The position numbers were made by a program, and so were the translations under genes. The notes below the pieces were generated by a model that was not told where the DNA came from, ran no database searches, and saw only the letters and a program-made list of their open reading frames with translations. From assembly GCF_013314895.1 (NCBI RefSeq), contig NZ_JABTYE010000013.1, positions 89,877 through 153,876 of the forward strand: a stretch of DNA of 64,000 nucleotides, given 5' to 3'. The stretch is from Cupriavidus gilardii. GTDB lineage: Bacteria; Pseudomonadota; Gammaproteobacteria; Burkholderiales; Burkholderiaceae. How positions within the stretch are numbered: the first letter of the stretch is position 1; every line of letters starts with the position of its first letter. This document shows positions 14,734 to 26,025 of this stretch, piece by piece.

Positions 14734-15825
14734 TTACTCCATCGCCGCCAACGCCACGGCCGCGGCGCGTACCGCGGTCGTGCATTGCTCGACGACCCCT
14801 TCGCGCCAGTCGTCGGCATCGCCGTAGAAGGCCCGCCACATGCCGTGGCGGATCAGCGCACGCTGGGTGTTGTCGGCGTCCGGATGCAGATGCAGCCAGT
14901 GATCGCCGCGCAGCGCCTGCAACACGTCCGGCAGCGGCAAGGTGCCGAACTCCAGCGCGATGCCGGCAAAGTCGATCGCGGGCAACGTATCCGGGACGGC
15001 GTGCCACGCCAGCCCGGTCAGATTGGCCGAGGTCGACGAGCCGTCGTACATCGAGGTCACGTGCTGGCCCCAGATCGCGCGGGTCCGCTCCAGCTGCGGC
15101 ACATCGTCGGGCCCCATGTAGATCGGCTCGCCATAGCCCCAGGGCCCCAGCCCGGTATGGATGTCGATCCAGCGCAGGCTCGTTCGTCCCGCGCCGTAGC
15201 GCGCGAGGATGCGGCGCAGCGTGTAGTTGCTCCAGGTCGCCACGCGCCCGCCATAGAACATGCCGTGCGGGTCGTCGTACTGGCCCGCGCTGACCGCCGC
15301 CTGATACCAGCTCATGCCGCGCTCGGCGATCGTGCGCGCCAGCGCGGCCTCGTCCTGCTCCGACGGCGGCCAGTGCGCGGGCAGCAGCAGCGGCGCGACT
15401 TCGGCATAGGCAGCGTTTTGCGGCAGCGGCCGCGTGAAATCCATGAAGTTGCGGTTCAGGTCGACGTTGTCCTCGTTGACCCGGCGCATATGCGAGAAGC
15501 CGTAGGGATTGACCGCATGCACCAGCAGCAGCGCCGCCCCGGCCTTCGCGCATTGCTGCAGCAGCGCGGCATCGTGCAGCAGCGCGATCTGCGCCCCGGA
15601 GCCGCAGAAGCCCTCGACGCCGTGCATCGCCGAGGTGACCAGGATCAGATGGCGCGCATCGCGCGGACCGATCCAGGCGACGTCCATCGCCAGCTCCTCG
15701 TCCTCGGCGCCGCGCCGCGTCGGATGCGCGAACGGCGTGGGCACGTCGCCGACGTTCTGGGCCGCCAGCCTGAACCTGGCGCGCGCTTCCTCGTAGCGGC
15801 TTGAAAAGCAATCGTGCAGCTGCAT
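14734..15825 (-). CDS. DUF2817 family M14-like metallopeptidase homologue
   Basis: A 363-residue protein of the DUF2817 family, distantly related to zinc carboxypeptidases. SAMHGVEGFCGSGAQ fits the HxxE zinc motif and VHAVNPYGFSHMRRVNEDNVDLNRNF fits the M14 NP..RVN..DLNRNF segment. RWIDIHTGLGPWG supplies the third ligand (His). These are family-level matches; the substrate is unknown. There is no signal peptide, so a cytoplasmic enzyme is likely. I chose the ATG at 15823-15825 because GGAGAG precedes it; the frame is open further upstream. It is convergent with prmB (48-base gap holding a 6-bp-stem hairpin at 14718-14733). Confidence 0.88.
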   Translation of the reverse strand: MQLHDCFSSRYEEARARFRLAAQNVGDVPTPFAHPTRRGAEDEELAMDVAWIGPRDARHLILVTSAMHGVEGFCGSGAQIALLHDAALLQQCAKAGAALLLVHAVNPYGFSHMRRVNEDNVDLNRNFMDFTRPLPQNAAYAEVAPLLLPAHWPPSEQDEAALARTIAERGMSWYQAAVSAGQYDDPHGMFYGGRVATWSNYTLRRILARYGAGRTSLRWIDIHTGLGPWGYGEPIYMGPDDVPQLERTRAIWGQHVTSMYDGSSTSANLTGLAWHAVPDTLPAIDFAGIALEFGTLPLPDVLQALRGDHWLHLHPDADNTQRALIRHGMWRAFYGDADDWREGVVEQCTTAVRAAAVALAAME

Positions 15826-16124
15826 CGGCGGCTCTCCGGGGCGACCAGAATCGATGACCGCATTAAACGCCATTCCGCCGGCTGGCGCCAGCCGGTACAA
15901 TCCCGTCCGCACAAGGTTGGATCGATCCGACGCGGCCGGCGCGGCTTCCCAGGCCCGCCACGCGTTTCAGGTAACACCAGTCCCGATCTCCAGCCGGATT
16001 TCCCCCGCGCCCGTCCCGGGTCCCGCCTCTTCCCTTCATTCCGACCGCCACGTTGCGCAACCGGCCGGGGTTGGCACGCCATCCCGCCGCAGGACTGGCG
16101 GTCATTGATCCTGAGACTGTCAAC
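15826..16124. other. divergent intergenic region, nothing recognised
   Basis: A 299-base gap between the divergent DUF2817 and DUF2165 genes. It is GC-rich. I found no convincing paired promoter hexamers, repeats or coding frames. Confidence 0.4.
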
Positions 16125-16634
16125 ATGATCGTGCGTTATTCCAAGATCGCCGCGGTATTGGCCATGGCCCTGTTCGCCTCGCTGGTGTCGTTCGGCAACA
16201 TCACCGACTACGGCACCAACTTTGCCTTCGTCCAGCATGTGTTCCTGATGGACACGACCTTCCCCGGCAACGGCATCATGTACCGCGCCATCCGGTCGCC
16301 GCTGCTGCATCACGCCGGCTACATCGGCATCATCGCGCTCGAGACCGCCACGGCGCTGCTGTGCTGGGCCGGCGGCATCGCGCTGTGGCGCGCGCGCCGG
16401 CAATCGCCGCGTGCATTCCATCGGGCGAAGACCTGGGCAGTGGCGGGCCTGACGCTGGGTTTCCTGACCTGGCAGGTCGCCTTCATGTCGATCGGCGGCG
16501 AGTGGTTCGGCATGTGGATGTCGAAGGAATGGAACGGCGTGCCCGACGCCTTCCGCTTCTTCATCACGCTGCTGACGGTGCTGATCTACGTCAGCCTGCC
16601 CTACGACGACCTCGAGCTCGCCGCCGGCACCTAA
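16125..16634 (+). CDS. DUF2165 family small integral membrane protein
   Basis: A 169-residue protein with four hydrophobic segments: KIAAVLAMALFASLVSFGNI, YIGIIALETATALLCWAGGIAL, TWAVAGLTLGFLTWQVAFMSIG and FFITLLTVLIYVSL. The loop NITDYGTNFAFVQHVFLMDTTFPGN and the segment GGEWFGMWMSKEWNGV are typical of DUF2165. The family is predicted to sit in the inner membrane and has no established function. The ATG at 16125 is chosen because the first span starts soon after it. It converges on the next gene across a 48-base gap filled with a 13-bp tandem array. Confidence 0.85.
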   Translation: MIVRYSKIAAVLAMALFASLVSFGNITDYGTNFAFVQHVFLMDTTFPGNGIMYRAIRSPLLHHAGYIGIIALETATALLCWAGGIALWRARRQSPRAFHRAKTWAVAGLTLGFLTWQVAFMSIGGEWFGMWMSKEWNGVPDAFRFFITLLTVLIYVSLPYDDLELAAGT

Positions 16635-16635
16635 G

Positions 16636-16687
16636 TCGGCCGGTCCAATCGGCCGGTCCAATCAGCCGTTCCAATCGGCCGGTCAGC
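16636..16687. repeat. 13-bp imperfect tandem array (4 copies)
   Basis: Copies of TCGGCCGGTCCAA start at 16636, 16649 and 16662 (one with two substitutions), with a diverged fourth at 16675. The array fills the gap between the two convergent genes and overlaps the last codons and stop of the minus-strand gene at 16683. Confidence 0.9.
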
Positions 16688-17480
16688 CGTCCCAGTCGCC
16701 GTTCGACCCGGCGTTCCCGGCCCCGCCCGCGCGCCGCGGCACCGCTTCGAGCTGCCAGGCGCGCGGATGCAGCGCCAGTCCGGCGGCCTCGCCCTGCGCC
16801 CGGGTCAGTGTCAGATGGCGGGCCAGCCAGTCCATCACGCCGCGCAGGAAGCGCTGCTGCTCGAGCCGTACCGCCTCGCGCAGCTTGCGTTCCAGCTGCA
16901 CGTAGGCAGTGTAGACGTCGAGCAGATTGGCGCTTTTCAGCGTGGCCGGCGTGGACGGGCTGCGCTCGATCGCCAACACGCGGCTTGCCTGCTGCGGCGT
17001 CAGGGCGCCTGTCTCGCGCCAGGCCGCATACAACGGCTCGAGCGGGGCGAAACGGACGCTGGGCTGCACGCGGGGCACGGCGGCGACCTTCTCCATGCGC
17101 AGCAGCAGGTAGCGGACCGCCGCGGCATGCAGCCGGGCCTGCTCTCGCTCCAGCCCGCCGCGTGCGCCGCGTGCGCCGCGAGCCGGCCGTGCATCGTCGC
17201 GCCAGGGTCCGGCGCCGGCAGCACGCGCGGTAAAGTCCGGCACGCTGTCCAGACCGGCATTGCCGCCCAGCAGCCGATGCGCACAGTCCGGACCCAAAGC
17301 GTGCTCGTCGCCGTGCGCATCGCGCAGGATATAGGCATGGCCCGAGCCAATGCCGTGCCCCTTGCCGCCCGCGCCCGAGCCGGCGCAGCGCGTCCCCGGA
17401 TCGACGAAGTCCTTGCGGACCGGCGTCCAGGGCGAGCTGGTGGTGTGCGGGACGGCGCGGGGAACAGGGTCGGCAGGCAT
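16683..17480 (-). CDS. hypothetical protein (265 aa), family not recognised
   Basis: A cytoplasmic-looking protein starting MPADPVPRAV. The N-terminal third has GKGHGIGSGHAYILRDAHGD followed by EHALGPDCAHRLLGG, a Gly/His-rich block with one Cys that could bind metal or nucleotide (inference). The central part carries an RGA repeat encoded by a 9-bp tandem array. The C-terminal half is helical and Arg/Leu-rich (YVQLERKLREAVRLEQQRFLRGVMDWLARH). I chose the ATG at 17478-17480; the frame stays open upstream but that part is low-complexity. Convergent with the DUF2165 gene and divergent from yheS. Confidence 0.65.
   Translation of the reverse strand: MPADPVPRAVPHTTSSPWTPVRKDFVDPGTRCAGSGAGGKGHGIGSGHAYILRDAHGDEHALGPDCAHRLLGGNAGLDSVPDFTARAAGAGPWRDDARPARGARGARGGLEREQARLHAAAVRYLLLRMEKVAAVPRVQPSVRFAPLEPLYAAWRETGALTPQQASRVLAIERSPSTPATLKSANLLDVYTAYVQLERKLREAVRLEQQRFLRGVMDWLARHLTLTRAQGEAAGLALHPRAWQLEAVPRRAGGAGNAGSNGDWDG
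17157..17183. repeat. 9-bp tandem repeat (3 copies) inside a gene
   Basis: Three copies of GCCGCGTGC (the last GCCGCGAGC). Read on the minus strand they encode ARGARGARG in the 265-aa hypothetical protein. Confidence 0.8.
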
Positions 17481-17687
17481 GCGGTGGGGTGAAATAAGCG
17501 ACGGCAGGCGGTGACGCCAGGCGATGATGGCAGGCGACGACGGCAGGCGGCAGCTCCACCGGTAGCGGCACGGCGACCGATGGTCGGCGCCCGACCATGC
17601 AACCGGCAAGCAACGACGCGGGGGCGCATTGTCTCGCGAATTGCGGGCCGGCGCGACACCGGCGGCATGCCGCCCGCCGCCCCGGGC

Positions 17688-17719
17688 TAAAATGCGCCCT
17701 GCCCGGCTTCGTGCCGGGC
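17688..17719 (+). promoter_or_regulatory. candidate -10 and leader hairpin upstream of yheS
   Basis: TAAAAT at 17688-17693 could be a -10 element. It is followed at 17701-17719 by a perfect hairpin, GCCCGGC-TTCGT-GCCGGGC, ending 23 bases before the GTG start. The hairpin would lie at or near the 5' end of the mRNA. No U-run follows, so it is not a standard terminator. Confidence 0.4.
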
Positions 17720-17742
17720 TCGACTTTCCATAGAAGACTCTT

Positions 17743-19683
<1,941 letters not shown>

Positions 19684-19689
19684 CGGGAT

Positions 19690-19716
19690 CCCGACTGCGG
19701 CCCGGCCGCAGTCGGG
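19690..19716. terminator. bidirectional terminator-like hairpin between convergent genes
   Basis: An 11-bp perfect stem, CCCGACTGCGG paired with CCGCAGTCGGG, around the loop CCCGG. It sits seven bases after the yheS stop and 15 before the end of the convergent ABC exporter gene. There is no U-run on either side. Confidence 0.7.
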
Positions 19717-19731
19717 CGTGCCGCTGCCCCG

Positions 19732-21570
19732 CTATTCCTGCAGCGCCTCCTCGGTCAGGAAGCCGCCGCTCTGATGCGCCCACAGCCGGCCGTACAGCCC
19801 GCCACGCTGCAGCAGTTCGCGATGCGTGCCCTGCTCCACGATGCGGCCACGGTCCAGCACGACAATGCGGTCCATCGCCGCCAACGTCGACAGCCGATGC
19901 GCGATCGCCACCACGGTCTTGCCTTCCATCAGCCGGTACAGGCTCTGCTGGATCGCGATCTCGACCTCGCTGTCGAGCGCGCTGGTGGCCTCGTCCAGCA
20001 GCAGGATCGGCGCATCCTTGAGCATCACGCGGGCGATCGCGATGCGCTGGCGTTGCCCGCCCGACAGCTTGACGCCGCGCTCGCCGACGTGCGCGTCGTA
20101 GCCGCGCCGCCCTTCCCGATCGCTCAGCGTGTGGATGAAGTCCTCGGCCTCGGCGCGCCGCGCAGCGGCAATCATCTCGGCATCGGTGGCATCGGGCCGG
20201 CCGTAGACGATGTTGTCCCGCACCGAGCGGTGCAGCAGCGAGGTGTCCTGCGTCACCATGCCGATCTGCGCGCGCAGGCTGTCCTGCGTCACGCCGGCGA
20301 TATCCTGGCCGTCGATCAGGATGCGACCCGACTCGACGTCGTAGAAACGCAGCAGCAGATTGACCAGCGTCGATTTGCCCGCGCCCGAGCGGCCCACCAG
20401 CCCGACCTTCTCGCCGGGCCGGATCGTCAGCGTGAAGTCGTCGAACACCGGCCGGCCGGAGCCATAGGAAAAGCCGACGTGCTCGAAGCGGATTTCGCCC
20501 TGCGTGACCCGCAGCGGTACCGCATCGGGCCGATCCTCGATATGGCGCGGACGCGCCAGCGTCGACACGCCGTCGCGCACCGTGCCGATGTGCTCGAACA
20601 GCTCGGCGATCTCCCACATCGCCCATTGCGAGATGCCGTTCAGACGCATCGCCATCGCGGTCGCCGCCGCCACCGCGCCGATGCCGATCTGGCCGGCGGA
20701 CCACAGGAACAGCGCGAGTCCGGTCGTGGCGACGATCAGCATCATGATCAGCGTGTGGTTGACGATCTCGAACGCGCTGATCAGCCGGCCCTGCGCATAC
20801 ACGGGTTGCATGAACTCCTGCATCGCGCTGCGCACGTAGCTGGCCTCGCGCCGCGAGTGCGAGAACAGCTTGACCGTCGCGATATTGGTGTAGGCGTCGG
20901 TCACGCGCCCGGTCATCACCGAACGCGCGTCGGCCTGATGCGCGGAGACGCGCGCCAGCCGCGGCACGAAGTACCACGACGCGCCGACATAGGCAATCAC
21001 CCAGACCAGGAACGGCGCCAGCAGCCAGCCATCGAAATTGCCCAGCACCACCGCCGCCGACACCAGGTAGATCACGATATAGACCAGGATATCCGCCACC
21101 GTCATCACGGCATCGCGCACCGCCAGCGCGGTCTGCATGACCTTGGTGGTGACGCGGCCGGCAAACTCGTCCTGGAAGAAGCCCATGCTCTGGTTCAGCA
21201 TCAGCCGGTGGAAATTCCAGCGCAGGCGCATCGGGAAGTTGCCGAACAGCGTCTGGAACTTCAGCATGCTCCAGACCGTGACCACCGCGATGCTGGCCAG
21301 CACGATGCCGGCCAGCAGCAGCAGGCGATCCGAATAGGTCGACCACAGTGCTTCGGGCTTGACCGCGGCCAGCCAGTCGACGAGGCGCCCGAGCATGCTG
21401 AACAGTACCGCCTCGAAGATGCCGATCGCCATTGCGCACAGCACCAGCAGCAACAGATAGCGCCGCACGCCCGCCGTGCAATCGACGATGAACGCGATCC
21501 AGTGCGGCGGCGGCGTATCGGGGAGCGTATCCGGGTAGTTGTGGATACGCCTTTCAAACCAACGGAACAC
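19732..21570 (-). CDS. ABC exporter, fused permease and ATPase half-transporter
   Basis: A 612-residue type IV ABC exporter half. The N-terminal part has six membrane spans starting YLLLLVLCAMAIGIFEAVLF. The C-terminal ATPase carries Walker A GRSGAGKST, Q-loop TQDTSLLHRS, signature [15 protein letters not shown], Walker B ILLLDEATSALD and the H-loop AHRLSTL. It would work as a homodimer in the inner membrane; substrate is unknown (family members export lipids, peptides or drugs). The start is a GTG at 21568-21570 with GGAG upstream. It is followed on the same strand by nothing close, and dsbB lies 45 bases upstream. Confidence 0.93.
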   Translation of the reverse strand: MFRWFERRIHNYPDTLPDTPPPHWIAFIVDCTAGVRRYLLLLVLCAMAIGIFEAVLFSMLGRLVDWLAAVKPEALWSTYSDRLLLLAGIVLASIAVVTVWSMLKFQTLFGNFPMRLRWNFHRLMLNQSMGFFQDEFAGRVTTKVMQTALAVRDAVMTVADILVYIVIYLVSAAVVLGNFDGWLLAPFLVWVIAYVGASWYFVPRLARVSAHQADARSVMTGRVTDAYTNIATVKLFSHSRREASYVRSAMQEFMQPVYAQGRLISAFEIVNHTLIMMLIVATTGLALFLWSAGQIGIGAVAAATAMAMRLNGISQWAMWEIAELFEHIGTVRDGVSTLARPRHIEDRPDAVPLRVTQGEIRFEHVGFSYGSGRPVFDDFTLTIRPGEKVGLVGRSGAGKSTLVNLLLRFYDVESGRILIDGQDIAGVTQDSLRAQIGMVTQDTSLLHRSVRDNIVYGRPDATDAEMIAAARRAEAEDFIHTLSDREGRRGYDAHVGERGVKLSGGQRQRIAIARVMLKDAPILLLDEATSALDSEVEIAIQQSLYRLMEGKTVVAIAHRLSTLAAMDRIVVLDRGRIVEQGTHRELLQRGGLYGRLWAHQSGGFLTEEALQE

Positions 21571-21615
21571 GGCCAGTTTCTCCAGGAATGGTGTCGAGCG
21601 GCCGCGACGGGTCGC

Positions 21616-22101
21616 TCAACGGTAGTTACGTTCGCGGCGGATCAGTCCGACCGCCAGCACGCCGGTCAGCACCACCAGCCAGATCAGCGACCAGCCCGGA
21701 ATCGAGATGCCGAGCACGGGCGGCAGCGGCGCGGAGCACAGACCGTCGGAATAGAACACTTGCGGCAGCACGCGCGCGGTCGGCAGCGCGTTGACCCAGT
21801 TCTCCAGCGGGTCGATGCCGCAGCTCGCCTTCGGATTGAGCAGCAGCGACACGTGGTAGCCGGCTACCGCGATGCCGCCGACGCCCGACAGCATCGCCAG
21901 CCCTTGCCACAGCGTGCGGGTGCCCTGCCCCAGCGCCGCCAGCAGCGAGAACAGGCCGATCGCGACGAAGGCGAAGCGCTGCATCACGCAAAGCGGACAC
22001 GGCTGATAGCCCTGCGCGTGCTGCAGATAGAGGGCATAGCCGACCAGTCCGAACGAGACGATGGCGATCAGCAGGAAGTAGGCGCGGGAATTCGCTTGCA
22101 T
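21616..22101 (-). CDS. dsbB: disulfide bond formation protein DsbB
   Basis: Inner-membrane quinone reductase that reoxidises DsbA. Four spans are visible. The first redox pair is in QPCPLCVMQR (Cys35 and Cys38) and the second pair lies in KASCGIDPLENW and YSDGLCSAPLPP, all in periplasmic loops. The length, 161 aa, is typical. I chose the ATG at 22099-22101, since the first span (YFLLIAIVSFGLVGYALYL) starts there. The upstream region holds a 10-bp tandem array. The downstream gene on the same strand is the ABC exporter, 45 bases away. Confidence 0.95.
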   Translation of the reverse strand: MQANSRAYFLLIAIVSFGLVGYALYLQHAQGYQPCPLCVMQRFAFVAIGLFSLLAALGQGTRTLWQGLAMLSGVGGIAVAGYHVSLLLNPKASCGIDPLENWVNALPTARVLPQVFYSDGLCSAPLPPVLGISIPGWSLIWLVVLTGVLAVGLIRRERNYR

Positions 22102-22150
22102 GGCGGAATGGCGGTCGACAGAGCGGTGAACGAAGCGGTGAACAAGGTCC

Positions 22151-22190
22151 GGAATGGTCCGGAATGGTTGGGAATGGTTGGGAATGGTCC
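22151..22190. repeat. 10-bp tandem array (4 copies) upstream of dsbB
   Basis: Four copies of GGAATGGTYS (last two bases CC, TG, TG, CC), preceded by a diverged copy AACAAGGTCC. It begins 49 bases upstream of the dsbB ATG and lies in the divergent gap. Confidence 0.85.
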
Positions 22191-22432
22191 GGGTAGAACG
22201 GGGCATCGGCGATATGCGGTGGTCCGGTATCGCGACCAGGCGCCATCTTACCGATTTTGCCCAACACGCGCCGCAGCGTGCGACGGCGCATGCACGCGCG
22301 ACCGCCACGATTGCGACCGATCGCCGCAGCGCCGCATGCCGGCATTGCCGATGCCGGCGAACGCGCGAACAATGCCGTTCATTGCGTCGGCGCACCATGC
22401 GTTCGCCCCATGATTCGTCGAGGACCGTACCC

Positions 22433-22900
22433 ATGAACAGCAATGCCCTGCGCGCCGTGCGCAGCACCGAATTCCGCCCGACCCGGCCAATCCGCCCGAC
22501 CCGGCCGACCCGGCCGCCCTGTTTCCGCGCGACCGCAGAGGCCGCCAATGGCAACCGCGGCCCGGCGGCCGAACCGCGCCCGTCGCCGGCGCCGGTGGTG
22601 CCGGTCGGCTACCGCCAGGGGTTCATCACTGCGATCTCGGTGCTGCTGGCCTTTACGCTGGCCTTCTGGCGCTACTGGAGTTTCGAGAGTCCGGGCCCGT
22701 GGAACGCGCTGTCGCTGGCCGTCGAGGTCTCGCTGGGTGTCGCCGCCGGCCTGCAGGTGGTGGCGCTGTTCCGCTCGCTGCGGGTCGAGGACGACCAGGT
22801 CCCCGAGTACCGCCGCACGCAGCGCTGGCTGTTCGTGTCGGCAGTGGTGCTGATCGCCGCGCTGCTCGGCGCGCTGTGCGAGGACTCGGTGTTCGGCTGA
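22433..22900 (+). CDS. small membrane protein with Arg-Pro-Thr N-terminal repeats
   Basis: A 155-residue protein. After the start come Arg/Pro/Thr repeats (RPTRPIRPTRPTRPP) encoded by a 9-bp tandem array, then three or so hydrophobic segments (FITAISVLLAFTLAFWRYW, ALSLAVEVSLGVAAGLQVVALF, WLFVSAVVLIAALLGALC). The Arg-rich N-terminus should stay in the cytoplasm. I do not recognise the family. The C-terminal ends 21 bases before the convergent radA stop. Codon use in the membrane part looks like its neighbours. Confidence 0.7.
   Translation: MNSNALRAVRSTEFRPTRPIRPTRPTRPPCFRATAEAANGNRGPAAEPRPSPAPVVPVGYRQGFITAISVLLAFTLAFWRYWSFESPGPWNALSLAVEVSLGVAAGLQVVALFRSLRVEDDQVPEYRRTQRWLFVSAVVLIAALLGALCEDSVFG
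22475..22519. repeat. 9-bp in-frame tandem array (5 copies)
   Basis: Units CGCCCGACC, CGGCCAATC, CGCCCGACC, CGGCCGACC and CGGCCGCCC, encoding the RPT/RPI repeats of the overlapping membrane protein. Confidence 0.85.
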
Positions 22901-22921
22901 AAGCGCCGGTACGCGCGGCGC

Positions 22922-24286
<1,365 letters not shown>

Positions 24287-24390
24287 CGGGAATCCTTGGG
24301 CCAGGAACGAGAAGGCGCCGCCGCCGAAAGCCCCGAGGGCTGGAAGGCCGGGAAAGTCCGGAGGCCGGCAGGCGCCGCGAGGCGCCGATT

Positions 24391-25524
24391 CTACTTGGCC
24401 GGCGCGCTCTCGGCGACGTTGGGGGCGTCCGGCACGGTCAGCGTCGCGACGGTGACCGGCACGCGCGGCGCCAGCGCGCACATCAGCTCGTAGCCGACGG
24501 TGCCGCTGGCAGCGGCCACCTCGTCGATCGGCAGGCCGTGGCCCCACAGGGTGACCGGCGAACCGACCCGCGCCTTCGGGCACGGCGTCAGGTCGACGCA
24601 CAGCATGTCCATCGACACCCGGCCGACCAGATGCGTGCGCACGCCATCGACCAGCACCGGCGCCGGCTGGTCGCCCCAGCCCGCGGCATGGCGCGGATAG
24701 CCGTCGGCATAGCCGCAGGCGACCACGCCGATCCGCATCGGGCGGTCGGCCGTAAACAGCGAGCCGTAGCCGACCGTGTCGCCGGGCCGCAATTCCTGCA
24801 CCGCGATCAGTTCGCTGTGCAGCGACATCGCCGGCATCAGCCCGATGTCCGCAATGTCGGCCTGCCGGCCGCTGGGCGAGGCGCCATACAGCACGATGCC
24901 GGGACGGACCCAGGCGCGGTGCGCGGCCGGATGCCATAGCGTGGCGGCCGAGTTCGACAGGCTGGCCTCGCCCGGCAGATTGGCGGTGGCGGCGTCGAAC
25001 ACCTCCAGCTGGTGCGCGATGCCGCGCTCGCCGTCGGCGTCGGAGAAGTGGGTCATATGGACGATGCTGCCCACTCCGGACAGCGTGCGGGCGCGCTCCC
25101 AGGCGGTGCGGTACTGGTCCGGCGCGAAACCGAGCCGGTTCATGCCGGTATTGAGCTTGAGCTGGATCGCCAGCGGCCCCTTGGGCCGGGCCACCTCGAG
25201 CATGCGCAGCTGCTCGTCGTTGTGGATCGCGGTGGTCAGCCGGTATTCCTCGAGCAGCGGCACGTCCTGCGGCTGGAAAAAGCCCTCGAGCAGCAGGATC
25301 GGCCCCTGCCAGCCCAGTTCACGCAGCAGCACGGCCTCGTTCAGGTCCAGCAGGCCGAAGCCGTCGGCGGCGCGCAGGCCGGCGAAGGCGCGGCGGATGC
25401 CGTGACCGTAGGCGTTGGCCTTGACCACGGCCCAGACGCGGGATGCCGGCGCGTGGCGACGCACCACCTCGAGATTGTTCGCCAGGGCGGGTTGATGGAT
25501 GACAGCGTGAATCGGTCTTGGCAT
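24391..25524 (-). CDS. alr: alanine racemase
   Basis: PLP enzyme interconverting L- and D-alanine for peptidoglycan. The PLP lysine is in [12 protein letters not shown] (Lys35). The second catalytic residue, Tyr, lies in [19 protein letters not shown], and [13 protein letters not shown] is the family C-terminal motif. Length is 377 aa, typical. The N-terminal TIM-barrel and C-terminal beta domain are both complete. It is upstream of radA on the same strand and divergent from lplT. The single copy here sits in a housekeeping context, which fits the biosynthetic racemase rather than a catabolic one. Confidence 0.96.
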   Translation of the reverse strand: MPRPIHAVIHQPALANNLEVVRRHAPASRVWAVVKANAYGHGIRRAFAGLRAADGFGLLDLNEAVLLRELGWQGPILLLEGFFQPQDVPLLEEYRLTTAIHNDEQLRMLEVARPKGPLAIQLKLNTGMNRLGFAPDQYRTAWERARTLSGVGSIVHMTHFSDADGERGIAHQLEVFDAATANLPGEASLSNSAATLWHPAAHRAWVRPGIVLYGASPSGRQADIADIGLMPAMSLHSELIAVQELRPGDTVGYGSLFTADRPMRIGVVACGYADGYPRHAAGWGDQPAPVLVDGVRTHLVGRVSMDMLCVDLTPCPKARVGSPVTLWGHGLPIDEVAAASGTVGYELMCALAPRVPVTVATLTVPDAPNVAESAPAK

Positions 25525-26025
25525 GGGATCAGGGAAGGTTCGTCACAGCGGCATCGCGGCCCGCCGGGCCTGTGGCTTGCCATGGCCATGGGCGGGCGTG
25601 CCGAAGTGGTGCCCGGGGCACTGTCCCTGGGGATGACCAGGGGGACGACCATGGGCGTTCGGCACCAATGCGCGGCAGCACACCGAAGGGGCACCGCGTA
25701 GACCGTTATTTGACCACATTGGTTCGGCAATTCCCGGGAATCCGCTCCGCATCGAATGGTCAAACCCGGTCAATTTGCGGTCTTCCCTTCTTCGGAATTG
25801 AAAGACTTTCGTGATATAAAGCCGGACGTTCCGGCCATGTTTCAAAAGTGATTCAATATGACGGGTCCCGTCAGGTACGTACACGCCCCCGCCACGCCGA
25901 ACCGGACCAGGCGCGGGCGTCCCGTTGGCAAGGCCGCCGTTCACCCCCTCCGCACGATGCCGACAGCCGTTGGCGCGGGCACGCCAGTAGCGCAAGGAAA
26001 TCGCGATGGAGACAGAGTCCAAGGT
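25525..26025. other. divergent alr-lplT intergenic region
   Basis: A 501-base gap. The half near alr is GC-rich with no credible gene. The half near lplT is markedly more AT-rich (about 25690-25860). It contains a 12-bp perfect palindrome ATTCCCGGGAAT (25730-25741), a possible -10 TATAAA (25815-25820, no good -35), and a small hairpin GCCGGA-CGT-TCCGGC (25821-25835). lplT has an open frame upstream to 25858, but its family N-terminus starts at 26026. Confidence 0.5.

Noticed and set aside
17701..17719. Intrinsic terminator upstream of yheS
   Set aside because: The stem is good, but no T-run follows on either strand, and no upstream plus-strand gene needs it.
19732..21570. MsbA lipid A exporter
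   Set aside because: It is a fused half-exporter of the same superfamily, but there is no lpxK or other lipid A gene nearby and the N-terminus is not MsbA-like enough to assign the substrate.
25518..25814. A 98-codon open frame in the alr-lplT gap
   Set aside because: No family resemblance or clear ribosome site, and its sequence has frequent Gly/Arg/His residues typical of spurious frames.
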